NCBI RefSeq assembly: GCF_017592555.1
Contig: NZ_JAGFNS010000012.1
Span: 1 to 64,000 of the forward strand
Length of the DNA stretch: 64,000 nucleotides
From: Actinoplanes flavus
Lineage (GTDB): Bacteria; Actinomycetota; Actinomycetes; Mycobacteriales; Micromonosporaceae
Direction of reading: 5' to 3'
Positions 15,178 to 23,150 of the stretch are shown here, piece after piece (the stretch's first letter is position 1; every line of letters starts with the position of its first letter). The notes below the pieces were generated by a model, which was not told the origin of the DNA, ran no database searches, and saw only the letters and a list, made by a program, of their open reading frames with translations. The translations under genes and the position numbers were made by a program.

Positions 15178-15768
15178 ATGTTCCGTACGAATAAGAAGGC
15201 GGCGGCGACCCTCGCGGGAGCGCTTCTGGCAACGCTTCTCCCGGTGGCGGCTCAGGCCGCGCCGGCGCCGGTGATCACCCTCAAGGTGCTGGGTGCCTTC
15301 GGCAGCGGCTGCCCCGCGGGTACCACCTCCGCTCAGCCCACCGCGGACAACACCGCGTTCAGCCTGTCCTACAGCGATTTCCGGGTGTACGGCAACGACT
15401 ACAAGAGCTGCAAGGTGTCGATCCGGGTGTCCGTACCCCAGGGCTGGACCTATGCGGTCACCTCGGTGATCAACCGGGTGACGCCCGACCTGGGCTGGCA
15501 GTCGTGGGCCAGGTTGCAGATGAACGCGTGGTTCACCGGAAGCCCGTGGAACGCGTCGGCCAACAATTCGATCAACGGTCCGACCACCAACCTCTGGACC
15601 ACGATGAGCAACGTCGGCACCCTCATCTACGCGCCGTGCAACGAGTCGCTCGACCTGAACGTCAACAACACGCTGCGGGTGAAGGGGGCCTCCTCGAATT
15701 CCGCCGAACTCATCGACACCGACACGAAGGCGTCGACGATCTTCAACGTGTCTTGGAAGAAGTGCTGA
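15178..15768 (+). CDS. Secreted DUF4360 protein, tandem copy 2
   Basis: A 196-residue paralogue of the preceding gene. It has a signal peptide (AATLAGALLATLLPVAAQAAPA), then GSGCPAGTTS, YGNDYKSCKVSIRVSVPQGW, WFTGSPWNASAN, IYAPCNESLDLNVNNTLRV and FNVSWKKC. It keeps the four Cys positions. ATG at 15178 follows AAAGGGAG 30 bp after the stop of copy 1. This copy is closest to the textbook DUF4360 pattern. Function unknown; secretion and binding to an extracellular ligand are inferred only from the signal peptide and the family. Confidence 0.85.
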   Translation: MFRTNKKAAATLAGALLATLLPVAAQAAPAPVITLKVLGAFGSGCPAGTTSAQPTADNTAFSLSYSDFRVYGNDYKSCKVSIRVSVPQGWTYAVTSVINRVTPDLGWQSWARLQMNAWFTGSPWNASANNSINGPTTNLWTTMSNVGTLIYAPCNESLDLNVNNTLRVKGASSNSAELIDTDTKASTIFNVSWKKC

Positions 15769-15852
15769 CGTGCGAACGCCGACCGGTCGGCGACGGGGCC
15801 TTCTGTGGCCGACCGGGTCTCCCCGCCAGATCTCTCGTTGTGAGGGGGTCCC

Positions 15853-16443
15853 ATGTCTGGATTGAAGTTGATCGTGATGGCGCTCGTCGGCACGTCCCTG
15901 TTCGTGCCGTCCGCCTCGGCGAGTTCCCTGCCATCGGGGACACAACCGCAGCTCACCGTGAAGCTGCTCAACGCGAACGGCAGCGGCTGCCGCCGCCATG
16001 CCGGTACCAGGTTGCCCGTCGACGCGCATGTGCTGCCGTCCGGGACGATCACGGTGCGGTATCGAGATTTCTCGGTCTCGGGCAACGACTACAAGAGCTG
16101 CGTCCTCTTCGCGAGCGTGGCTACTCCGGCCGGATGGACCTATCAGATCCCCGCGGTGGACAACCAGGCCACCGTCACCCTCGACGCGACCGAAACCGCG
16201 ACCCTTTCCACGGCCATGTGGTTCACCGGCCTCAAATGGACGGTACGCGACACCGAGAAGGTGGTGGGCCCGCAGACCGGTGCCTGGAACACCAGCGCCG
16301 TACCCCACCCGGCGGCGTGGGCCCCGTGCGGCACATCGGTGAACGTGTCCGTCGCTGAGACGATGCGCGTCACCGGAAGCCCGGCGAGCAACGCCAGTCT
16401 GGTGGCGACGACCTTCGGTCCTCCGAAGTGGCGGCGATGCTGA
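15853..16443 (+). CDS. Secreted DUF4360 protein, tandem copy 3
   Basis: A 196-residue, more divergent paralogue. It has a signal peptide (LIVMALVGTSLFVPSASAS), GSGCRRHAG, SGNDYKSCVLFASVATPAGWTYQI, a WFTGLKW segment, APCGTSVNVSVAETMRVTG and a final PPKWRRC. The overall order and Cys positions match copies 1 and 2, while the intervening sequence has drifted, pointing to an old duplication. GAGGGGGTCCC precedes ATG 15853. It is convergent with the lytic transglycosylase gene across a hairpin (16456-16479). Confidence 0.82.
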   Translation: MSGLKLIVMALVGTSLFVPSASASSLPSGTQPQLTVKLLNANGSGCRRHAGTRLPVDAHVLPSGTITVRYRDFSVSGNDYKSCVLFASVATPAGWTYQIPAVDNQATVTLDATETATLSTAMWFTGLKWTVRDTEKVVGPQTGAWNTSAVPHPAAWAPCGTSVNVSVAETMRVTGSPASNASLVATTFGPPKWRRC

Positions 16444-16455
16444 ACCGGGATCAGG

Positions 16456-16479
16456 TGCGCGCCGGCATCGCGGCGCGCA
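16456..16479. terminator. Hairpin between convergent genes
   Basis: Perfect 9-bp arms TGCGCGCCG (16456-16464) and CGGCGCGCA (16471-16479). It can serve both the DUF4360 cluster and the lytic transglycosylase gene. Confidence 0.65.
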
Positions 16480-16488
16480 ACGATCCGT

Positions 16489-17166
16489 CTAGTAGGAGCC
16501 GGCGTCCTGGAAGTGGTTCCAGGCACCGCACGGGGAGTCGTACCGGCCCTTGACGTAGCCGAGGCCCCACTTGATCTGGGTGGCCGGGTTGATCTTCCAG
16601 TCGTCGGCGATCGAGGCCATCTTGCTGCCCGGGTAGGCCTGCGGGATGCCGTAGGCGCCCGACGACGGGTTGGTGGCCCGGTAGTTCCAGCCGCTCTCGT
16701 GGTCCCACAGCTTGTTCAGGCAGGAGAACTCGCTGAACTCGAAGCCGGCATCGATCATCAGGGCGCAGCCGACCTCGCGGCTGCCGCTGAGGCTGCGGCA
16801 CGCCGCCGGGATCGTTCCGGTGTAGGGCACCGGGCCCACCTCGGCGGCCCGCTTGGCGGCGGCCGCCTTCTCCGCCTCCGCCTTCTTCCGGGCGGTTTCC
16901 AGCGCCCGCGCGTCGGCGACGGCGGTCTTCACCACGGCGCTCGCCTTCTGCGCGGCGATGCGTTCCGCCTCGTCGCGGGCGGCCCGCGCGGCGGCGTGCT
17001 GCCGCTCGCGATCGGCCAGCAGCCGCTGGGTCTCGGCGGCGCCGACGGCGTCCGTACCGTGGCCGGGTCGCTGTGCCAGATAGACACCACCGGCCAGGCC
17101 GGCCAGCAGCAGTGCCGCCGCCGCGACGCGCGCGCCGACGGTTCTCATGATGTGCGGTCGAGTCAC
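16489..17166 (-). CDS. Secreted lytic transglycosylase-like protein
   Basis: A 225-residue protein with an N-terminal signal/anchor (VAAAALLLAGLAGGVYLA), an Ala/Arg/Glu-rich helical region (about residues 45-110) and a C-terminal SLT-type lysozyme-like domain. CLNKLWDHESGWNY supplies the catalytic Glu; NPSSGAYGIPQAYPGSKMA and QIKWGLGYVKGRYDSPCGAW are the standard following motifs. It should cut peptidoglycan glycan strands during growth or remodelling. GTG at 17166 follows AAGGGGAC; an internal ATG a few codons later is possible. Two Cys probably bridge the catalytic domain. Confidence 0.85.
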   Translation of the reverse strand: MTRPHIMRTVGARVAAAALLLAGLAGGVYLAQRPGHGTDAVGAAETQRLLADRERQHAAARAARDEAERIAAQKASAVVKTAVADARALETARKKAEAEKAAAAKRAAEVGPVPYTGTIPAACRSLSGSREVGCALMIDAGFEFSEFSCLNKLWDHESGWNYRATNPSSGAYGIPQAYPGSKMASIADDWKINPATQIKWGLGYVKGRYDSPCGAWNHFQDAGSY

Positions 17167-17359
17167 CGGGGGTCCCCTTCGACGGCCGTGGGTCGTCGCT
17201 GTGCAGTGAAATCCGACGGATCATACGCCCCGTCGCCGGTCCGCGCGGCTCCTGGGACGGCCTGGCGCGGCCACCGTCGAAGATAAATACTTGTCGATGC
17301 TTAGGGTGCTCCCCACACCGAAGCGTCCCCATCCCCACGAATCGTGCGAGGAACCCCCG

Positions 17360-18688
17360 ATGCGAAAGAGACTCAAGCTCCTGCTCGCCGCACTGGTCAC
17401 CACGACGATCGCGGCACTGGCCGCGGTCGCTCTTCCCCCGCCCGCCTCCGCGGCCGCGCTGACCGAGGTCACCGGTTTCGGCGCCAACCCGAGCAACCTG
17501 CGGATGTACCTCTACGTGCCCGACAACCTGGCGCCCCGGCCGGGTCTGCTCGTGGCCGTCCACTACTGCACCGGCACCGGGCCGGCCTTCTACAGCGGAT
17601 CCCAGTTCGCCTCGCTCGCCGACCGGTACGGCTACATCGTCATCTACCCGTCGGTGACCCGCAGCAGCCAGTGCTTCGACGTCGCCTCCCCGCAGGCGCT
17701 CACCCGCGACGGCGGAAGCGACCCGGTCGGCATCAAATCGATGATCGATTACGTACGGGCGCGGTACCCGGTCGACGCGAACCGGATCGTGGCCACCGGC
17801 GTCTCCAGCGGGGCGATGATGACCAACGTCCTGTTGGGTCTCTACCCCGACGTGTTCAGCGCGGGCTCGGCGTTCGCCGGAGTTCCGTTCGGATGCTTCG
17901 CCACCACCAACGGTTCCGAGTGGAACAGCGACTGCGCCAACGGCCTCGTCACCAAGACCCCGCAGCAGTGGGGTGACCTGGTCCGCAACGCCTACCCGGG
18001 ATACACCGGACGCCGCCCGCGCATGCAGACGTGGCACGGCACCAACGACGAGATCCTGCGCTACCCGAACTTCGGCGAGCAGATCGACCAGTGGACGAAC
18101 GTGCACGGCCTCACCCAGACGCCGTCGTTCATCGACACCCCGCAGAGCGGTCACACCCGGACCCGGTACGGCGGCACCGGTGACAACGCACCGGTGGAGG
18201 CGATCAGCATGAACGGGGTCAGCCACAACCTGCCCGTCGACGCGGCCGCCGCCGTCCACTTCCTCGGGCTCGACACCACCACGCCGTCGTCGCCCAGCCC
18301 GTCGTCACCCAGCCCGTCGTCACCCAGCCCCTCGGTGCCGAGTCCCTCCGCGTCCAGCCCGTCGCCGGCCGGCGGCTGCCGGGTCGGCTACACGGTCAAC
18401 GCCTGGAACACCGGGTTCACCGCGTCGGTCACCGTCACCAACACCGGCACCGCGGCGGTCAACGGCTGGACCCTCCGGTTCACCCTGCCGTCCGGGCAGA
18501 CCGTGACGAACGCCTGGAACGCCACCGTCAGCCCGGCCAGCGGGGCCGTCGCCGCCACCAACGTCTCCTACAACGGGACGCTCACCGCCGGCGGATCCCA
18601 GACCTTCGGCTTCCAGGGCACCCACAGTGGCAACACCGCCGAACCCGGCGCCTTCACCCTCAACAACGCCACCTGCGCGGTGGTCTGA
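17360..18688 (+). CDS. Secreted PHB depolymerase-type esterase (CE1-like) with C-terminal CBM2
   Basis: A 442-residue modular enzyme. It has a signal peptide (residues 1-32). An alpha/beta-hydrolase of the esterase-PHB family follows, with oxyanion region LLVAVHYCTGTG, nucleophile Ser149 in GVSSG, an acid near GTNDE and His in NGVSHNLPVD. A Ser/Pro linker with repeated SPSSPSP and a family 2 carbohydrate-binding module (GYTVNAWNTGFTASVTVTN ... FQGTHSGN) complete it. Proteins with this layout are usually acetylxylan or feruloyl esterases acting on plant cell walls; true PHB depolymerase activity is less likely given the CBM2. ATG at 17360 directly precedes the signal peptide. Confidence 0.85.
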   Translation: MRKRLKLLLAALVTTTIAALAAVALPPPASAAALTEVTGFGANPSNLRMYLYVPDNLAPRPGLLVAVHYCTGTGPAFYSGSQFASLADRYGYIVIYPSVTRSSQCFDVASPQALTRDGGSDPVGIKSMIDYVRARYPVDANRIVATGVSSGAMMTNVLLGLYPDVFSAGSAFAGVPFGCFATTNGSEWNSDCANGLVTKTPQQWGDLVRNAYPGYTGRRPRMQTWHGTNDEILRYPNFGEQIDQWTNVHGLTQTPSFIDTPQSGHTRTRYGGTGDNAPVEAISMNGVSHNLPVDAAAAVHFLGLDTTTPSSPSPSSPSPSSPSPSVPSPSASSPSPAGGCRVGYTVNAWNTGFTASVTVTNTGTAAVNGWTLRFTLPSGQTVTNAWNATVSPASGAVAATNVSYNGTLTAGGSQTFGFQGTHSGNTAEPGAFTLNNATCAVV

Positions 18689-18696
18689 CCCGTCGC

Positions 18697-18726
18697 CGCG
18701 GCGCCGGGCCTCAGTTCGGCGCCGCG
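18697..18726. terminator. Hairpin between convergent esterase and mtnP genes
   Basis: Perfect 10-bp arms CGCGGCGCCG (18697-18706) and CGGCGCCGCG (18717-18726). Confidence 0.65.
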
Positions 18727-18739
18727 TACGGCGTACGGA

Positions 18740-19546
18740 TCAGGGAAGTTGAATCGGCAGTTTGATGCCCGCCAGGGCGTCCTTGCACGCGCACGTCCGC
18801 TCGGCGGGCAGCTTGACCACCGCGTCGAGCAGAACGTCGCGCAGCCGGGCCGTGTTGTCGGCGAAGACGGCGAAGACCTCCTCCTGGGTCACGCCGTGCT
18901 CGCCCTCGACGCCCGCGTCCAGATCGGTGACCAGGGCGATCGCCGTGTAACAGAGGGCCAGCTCGCGTGCCAGGACGGCTTCCGGATGGCCGGTCATGTT
19001 GACGATCGTGCCGCCGATCGCGGTGAACCAGCGGGACTCGGCCCGGGTGGAGAAACGCGGGCCCTCGACCACGACCATGGTGCCGCCGTCCACCGCCTTC
19101 ACCCGCTCGGCGGAATCCAGCACCGTCGACCGGCCCACCGGACAGTACGGATCCGCGAACGACACGTGCACCGCACCGGAGTCGTAGAACGTCTGCTCAC
19201 GGCCACTGGTCCGGTCGATCAGCTGGTCCGGCACCACGAACGTGCCCGGACCCAGCTCCGGTCGCAGGCCACCGACCGCGCACGGGGCGATGATCTGCCG
19301 GACACCCAGCGAGCGCAGCGCCCACAGATTCGCCCGATAGGGGATCTTGTGCGGGGGAAAACGGTGGTCACGGCCGTGGCGGGGCAGGAACGCCACCCGG
19401 CGGCCACCCACCTCGGCCACGGTGATCCGGTCCGACGGACGACCGTACGGGGTGTCGACCTCGTGCTCGGTGGCGTGATCAAGAAGCGCGTACAGCCCCG
19501 ATCCGCCGATGACGCCGATCTCTGCTGCCGTAGGTGGCGGGTTCAT
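18740..19546 (-). CDS. mtnP: S-methyl-5'-thioadenosine phosphorylase
   Basis: A 268-residue phosphorylase of the PNP/MTAP family that splits methylthioadenosine into adenine and methylthioribose-1-phosphate in methionine salvage. Conserved features are IGVIGGSGLY, the phosphate-binding LPRHGRDHRFPPHKIPYRAN, IAPCAVGGL, GPRFSTRAES and NMTGHPEAVLARELALCY. Length is normal. It lies alone, divergent from the YqgE/AlgH gene and convergent with the esterase gene. Some family members act on methylthioinosine or other nucleosides, so the exact substrate is inferred from overall similarity. Confidence 0.92.
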   Translation of the reverse strand: MNPPPTAAEIGVIGGSGLYALLDHATEHEVDTPYGRPSDRITVAEVGGRRVAFLPRHGRDHRFPPHKIPYRANLWALRSLGVRQIIAPCAVGGLRPELGPGTFVVPDQLIDRTSGREQTFYDSGAVHVSFADPYCPVGRSTVLDSAERVKAVDGGTMVVVEGPRFSTRAESRWFTAIGGTIVNMTGHPEAVLARELALCYTAIALVTDLDAGVEGEHGVTQEEVFAVFADNTARLRDVLLDAVVKLPAERTCACKDALAGIKLPIQLP

Positions 19547-19658
19547 GTCCAGACCTTATCGGTGGCCGGAAAGCCAAGCTAATGTGCTGACATGGCTACG
19601 TCGACTGGACGGCGGTAATCAGGTGTTCGGTGAGCAGCAGCGGATCGGAGGCCGGTCG

Positions 19659-20216
19659 GTGGAGTCGATGACCGGTCGGCTGCTCGTCGCCACGCCCACC
19701 CTCAAGGACCCCAACTTCGACCGGACGGTCGTGCTGCTGGTGGCCCACGAGACGGGCGGCGCGCTCGGGGTCGTGCTGAACCGCGCGACCGAGGTTCCGG
19801 TGGCCGAGGTCCTCGGCACCTGGGGTGAGCTGGCCGGTGACCCGGCGGTCCTCTTCGAGGGCGGCCCGGTGCAGCCGGAGTCGGCCATCTGCCTCGCCCG
19901 GACCCGGCCCGAGGTGAAGAAGCGGCTGTCCGGCTTCCATCCGGTCAGCGGGGCGCTCGGCACACTCGACCTCTCCGCCGACCCGGAGCGGATGCGGGAG
20001 AACGTCACCGGCATCCGGGTCTTCGCCGGCTACTCGGGCTGGTCCGCGGGCCAGCTCGAGGAGGAGATCGCCAGCGGCTCCTGGTTCGTCTTCGACGCGC
20101 TGCCCGGCGACCCGTTCGTCGAGCGCCCGGATGATCTCTGGGCCATGGTCCTGCGCCGGCAGGGCGACATCCTCGCCGCGGTCGCCCACTTCCCGCCGGA
20201 CGTCTCGCTCAACTGA
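19659..20216 (+). CDS. YqgE/AlgH family protein
   Basis: A 185-residue protein with the hallmark start MTGRLLVATPTLKDPNFDRTVVLL, then GALGVVLNR, FEGGPVQPES and FAGYSGWSAGQLEEEI, and the end WFVFDALPGDPF. This is the conserved YqgE/AlgH (UPF0301) family, whose molecular role is not established. GTG at 19659 is chosen because GGAGG (19647-19651) lies 7 nt upstream; ATG at 19668 also fits. Longer frames add non-conserved residues. tRNA-Ala follows about 80 bp downstream. Confidence 0.88.
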   Translation: MESMTGRLLVATPTLKDPNFDRTVVLLVAHETGGALGVVLNRATEVPVAEVLGTWGELAGDPAVLFEGGPVQPESAICLARTRPEVKKRLSGFHPVSGALGTLDLSADPERMRENVTGIRVFAGYSGWSAGQLEEEIASGSWFVFDALPGDPFVERPDDLWAMVLRRQGDILAAVAHFPPDVSLN

Positions 20217-20294
20217 GGGGGGTGCCGGAAGGGGCCCGGTGGGGGTGTGTAGTATTTCCAGCGTGCCCGGGGGAAACGCCCCGGGGGCAAGCAA

Positions 20295-20367
20295 GGGGCT
20301 GTGGCGCAGCTGGTAGCGCACCACACTGGCAGTGTGGGGGTCAGGGGTTCGAGTCCCCTCAGCTCCA
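20295..20367 (+). tRNA. tRNA-Ala (anticodon GGC)
   Basis: A 73-nt cloverleaf. The acceptor GGGGCTG pairs with CAGCTCC (one G-T pair). The D-loop is AGCTGGTA, the anticodon stem CCACA/TGTGG encloses loop CTGGCAG (anticodon GGC), the T-arm is AGGGG-TTCGAGT-CCCCT, and the discriminator is A. CCA is not encoded. A U-tract terminator follows 10 bp later. Confidence 0.95.
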
Positions 20368-20377
20368 CCCTTGGACG

Positions 20378-20414
20378 AAGGCCTGACCGGATCTCCGGTC
20401 GGGCCTTTTCTTTT
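20378..20414 (+). terminator. Rho-independent terminator after tRNA-Ala
   Basis: Arms AAGGCCTGACCGG (20378-20390) and CCGGTCGGGCCTT (20395-20407) with one T-G pair and an ATCT loop, followed by TTTCTTTT. It is one of the few classical U-tract terminators in the window. Confidence 0.9.
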
Positions 20415-20454
20415 AACAACCTCTCTTGTGGTGGCCGGGTATCGACGCCTATCG

Positions 20455-20468
20455 TGGGAGCGCTCCCA
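20455..20468. promoter_or_regulatory. CebR/CelR-type operator
   Basis: TGGGAGCGCTCCCA, a perfect 14-bp palindrome, 33 bp before the GTG of the GH6 cellulase gene. It is identical to the operator of the LacI-family cellulose-utilisation repressor CebR (Streptomyces) / CelR (Thermobifida), which is released by cellobiose or cello-oligosaccharides. It strongly suggests cellulose-induced control. Confidence 0.9.
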
Positions 20469-20501
20469 CACTGGCAGTCGACCTCATCCCCAGGAGTGCC
20501 C

Positions 20502-21881
20502 GTGTCCCCATCCCGTTCCCGTTCCAAGATTCTGGCCACGGCCGTGGTGTCCGCCACCGTGGCCGGCGGCCTCTGGGCCGCCACCGGCGCCGCGTCGGCC
20601 GGAACGATCAGCGGCACGCTCTACCGCGACCCGGACGCCGCCGTGTCGCGGTGGGTGCAGGCCAACCCGAACGACTCACGTGCCACGGTGATCCGCAACC
20701 GCATCGCCAGTCAGCCCGCCTCGCGCTGGTTCGCCTCGTTCAACGTCTCCACCATCCGCAACGAGGTGTCGGCCTACGTCGGCGCCGCCAACGCGGCCGG
20801 GCAGATCCCGGTGCTCACCCTCTACGGCATCACCAACCGGGACTGCGGTGGCGCCAGCTCGGGTGGCGCGCCCGATCTGACGCAGTACCAGACCTGGATC
20901 AACGGGGCGGCGCAGGGACTCGGCGGCCAGACCGCCGTGGTGATTCTCGAGCCCGACTCGATCGCGTTGCTCACCTGCCTCAGCAGCAACGAGATCGCGG
21001 CCCGCAACCAGGCGCTGCGCACCGCCACGCAGACGCTCAAGGCGGCCAACCCGAACGCCAAGGTCTACCTGGACGCCGGGCACTCCACCTGGAACAGCGC
21101 CGGCGAGCAGGCGTCCCGGCTGGCGGCCGCCGGTGTGGCCGCCGCCGACGGCTTCTACACCAACGTGTCGAACTTCAACGGCACCTCGGGCGAGGCGGCG
21201 TACGGGCGGTCGATCATCAGCGCGCTCAACGGTCAGGGCATCAGCGGCAAGCGGCAGGTGATCGACACCAGCCGCAACGGTGGGGCCAGCGGTGACTGGT
21301 GCGGCGACGACAACACCGACCGGCGGATCGGGCAGTACCCGACCACGAACACCGGCGACGCGAACATCGACGGGTACCTGTGGGTCAAGCCGCCGGGTGA
21401 GGCGGACGGGTGCCGTTACACGGCCGGGTCGTTCCAGCCGGACCTCGCGTACAGCCTGGCGAGCTCGGCGCCGGACCCGTCGACCTCGCCCAGCGTGACG
21501 CCGTCCACGGCCTCACCGTCACCGTCGAACTCGGCGTCGCCGTCCACCTCGCCGTCCGCGTCGCCCTCCGGATCGCCGTCGACGGGCGGGTCGTGCACCG
21601 CCACGTTCCGGACGACGAGTTCCTGGCAGGGTGGTTTCCAGGGCGAGGTCACCGTCGCCGCGGGCAGTGGCACGCCGAACGGCTGGGCGGTCACCTGGAC
21701 CCTGGCCTCCGGTCAGTCGATCAACCAGGTCTGGGGTGGCGTGCTCAGTGTGTCGGGCTCGACCGTCACGGTCCGCAACGCGGCCTGGAACGGGACGCTG
21801 CCGGCCGGCGGGAGTGCCCAGTTCGGGCTCATCGGGTCGGGCAGTTCCGGAACGCCGGTGCTGACCTGCGCCAGGGTCTGA
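20502..21881 (+). CDS. GH6 cellulase (endoglucanase) with C-terminal CBM2
   Basis: A 459-residue secreted cellulase. It has a signal peptide (residues 1-33) and a glycoside hydrolase family 6 domain (about 38-315) with LYGITNRDCGG (Asp114), VVILEPDSIA (catalytic acid Asp152), VYLDAGHSTW and VIDTSRNG. A Ser/Pro/Thr linker and a CBM2 (FRTTSSWQGGFQGEVTVAAG ... LTCARV) follow. GH6 enzymes hydrolyse beta-1,4-glucan with inversion. The short loops suggest an endoglucanase rather than a cellobiohydrolase, which is inference. GTG at 20502 follows CCAGGAG. The perfect CebR box just upstream indicates cellobiose-responsive expression. Confidence 0.93.
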   Translation: MSPSRSRSKILATAVVSATVAGGLWAATGAASAGTISGTLYRDPDAAVSRWVQANPNDSRATVIRNRIASQPASRWFASFNVSTIRNEVSAYVGAANAAGQIPVLTLYGITNRDCGGASSGGAPDLTQYQTWINGAAQGLGGQTAVVILEPDSIALLTCLSSNEIAARNQALRTATQTLKAANPNAKVYLDAGHSTWNSAGEQASRLAAAGVAAADGFYTNVSNFNGTSGEAAYGRSIISALNGQGISGKRQVIDTSRNGGASGDWCGDDNTDRRIGQYPTTNTGDANIDGYLWVKPPGEADGCRYTAGSFQPDLAYSLASSAPDPSTSPSVTPSTASPSPSNSASPSTSPSASPSGSPSTGGSCTATFRTTSSWQGGFQGEVTVAAGSGTPNGWAVTWTLASGQSINQVWGGVLSVSGSTVTVRNAAWNGTLPAGGSAQFGLIGSGSSGTPVLTCARV

Positions 21882-21908
21882 TTCGGGAGAAACCCGGCGA
21901 ACAGGAAT

Positions 21909-21942
21909 GGCCCGTGCCGCTACGGGGGGAGCGGCACGGGCC
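21909..21942 (+). terminator. Hairpin terminator after the cellulase gene
   Basis: Perfect 13-bp arms GGCCCGTGCCGCT (21909-21921) and AGCGGCACGGGCC (21930-21942). Confidence 0.8.
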
Positions 21943-22046
21943 GGGCGTAACGATATCCGTCGTTTCGGGAGAATGCGAGAGGTTGGCGACCATGCATAGG
22001 AATTCCACAGGAATTCCCACGCAAGGTCGCCAACCGGCGGATCGGC

Positions 22047-22439
22047 TCAGGAAGCCGTTCCGGCGTAGCGGCGGCTGATCAGAGCCTGCAACTCGGCCAC
22101 CAGAGCGCGCGGCGACAGCGGCTTCGCCAGGTAGCCGTCGGCGCCGGCGCTGAGGCCCGCGTCCACGTCGTACGTGTGGCTGTTCCCGGACACCATGAGG
22201 ATCGCCATGTCGCGGATCTCCGGGGTGTTGCGCGCCAGCCGGCACAGCTCCATCCCGTTCATGTTCGGCATGCGTACGTCGGTGATCATGCCGACCGGTT
22301 TGGCGACCGTCATGATGCGGGCCGCGGCGTTGCCGTCCTTCACGGCGACGGCCTGGTATCCGGCCTCCTCCAGCGTCACGGTCAGCATGTCCCGGACGTC
22401 ACTGTCGTCGTCGGCGATCAGGATCAGGTTCTGGTTCAT
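22047..22439 (-). CDS. Single-domain response regulator
   Basis: A 130-residue CheY-like receiver with no output domain. The acidic pocket is in ILIADDDSDVRDML, the phospho-acceptor Asp in MITDVRMPNMNGMEL, the switch Ser in LMVSGNS and the conserved Lys in GYLAKPLSP. ATG at 22439 follows GAGGAGGGCC. It lies 129 bp downstream of pilO on the same strand and probably serves pilus or motility control, as CheY/PilG-type regulators do elsewhere (inference from position). No histidine kinase is present in the window. Confidence 0.88.
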   Translation of the reverse strand: MNQNLILIADDDSDVRDMLTVTLEEAGYQAVAVKDGNAAARIMTVAKPVGMITDVRMPNMNGMELCRLARNTPEIRDMAILMVSGNSHTYDVDAGLSAGADGYLAKPLSPRALVAELQALISRRYAGTAS

Positions 22440-22568
22440 CTCGGCCCTCCTCCTCGGTGACATCTGGCACTTCGGCGAGGACGGCCGAGGGCGGAGCGCT
22501 AATCGGTTGCGAGCCGGTTGCGGTCCGAGCCCGGCTCCGGGGTCGGAGCAGGGCCCGGGCCGGGTGGA

Positions 22569-23150
22569 TCAGGAGTCGACCGAGATGGTCTGAGTCGTGG
22601 TGATGAAGGCGCTCAGCGAGAGGTTGAGCTCCCATCCGTCCGTGTTGTCGCCACTGAGCTTGGCGCTCTCGATCAGGACCGCTCGCGGCTGCATGGTTTG
22701 CAGGCGCTCCACGAAGTCGATGATCTTGTCGACCTTGCCGCTCTCGATGTTGAGGGTGATCGGCAGTTGCTTGATGGCCGGGGTGGTCTTGGACTCCTCC
22801 GGCACCGAGGCGCTGTAGCCGCTGACGTCGACGCCGTACTTGCTGCCGAGGACCTGCAACTGCTTCAGAAACTCGGGGATCTTGTTGGTGTTCTCCCCGT
22901 AGGGCAGGGCCTTCTGCGCCTCGACGAGGGTGTCCTCGTAGGTGTCGACCTTCTTGAGCTGTGCCTTCAGCTCGGCCAGCTTCCGCTGTTCCTTGGTCAG
23001 CTGGATCCGCGTGTCGGCGGTGTCGGTCTGCACGCTGTCCCGCGCGGTGTACTGGGGCGAGATCACCAGGAACCAGCCGCCCACCGCGAGCAGGATGGTC
23101 AGGGCCAGGCCCCCGAAGAGCCAGATCTGGTCGATGCGGCGTGCGTTCAT
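22569..23150 (-). CDS. pilO: Type IV pilus assembly protein PilO
   Basis: A 193-residue inner-membrane protein. It has a short cytoplasmic N-terminus, one membrane helix (LFGGLALTILLAVGGWFLVI), a coiled coil (about residues 45-80, LTKEQRKLAELKAQLKKV) and a ferredoxin-like periplasmic domain with PITLNIESGKVDKIIDFVERL. It is the partner of PilN in the alignment complex. ATG at 23150 shares a base with the pilN stop (TGATG), so translation is coupled. It is the last structural gene of the run. Confidence 0.85.
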   Translation of the reverse strand: MNARRIDQIWLFGGLALTILLAVGGWFLVISPQYTARDSVQTDTADTRIQLTKEQRKLAELKAQLKKVDTYEDTLVEAQKALPYGENTNKIPEFLKQLQVLGSKYGVDVSGYSASVPEESKTTPAIKQLPITLNIESGKVDKIIDFVERLQTMQPRAVLIESAKLSGDNTDGWELNLSLSAFITTTQTISVDS

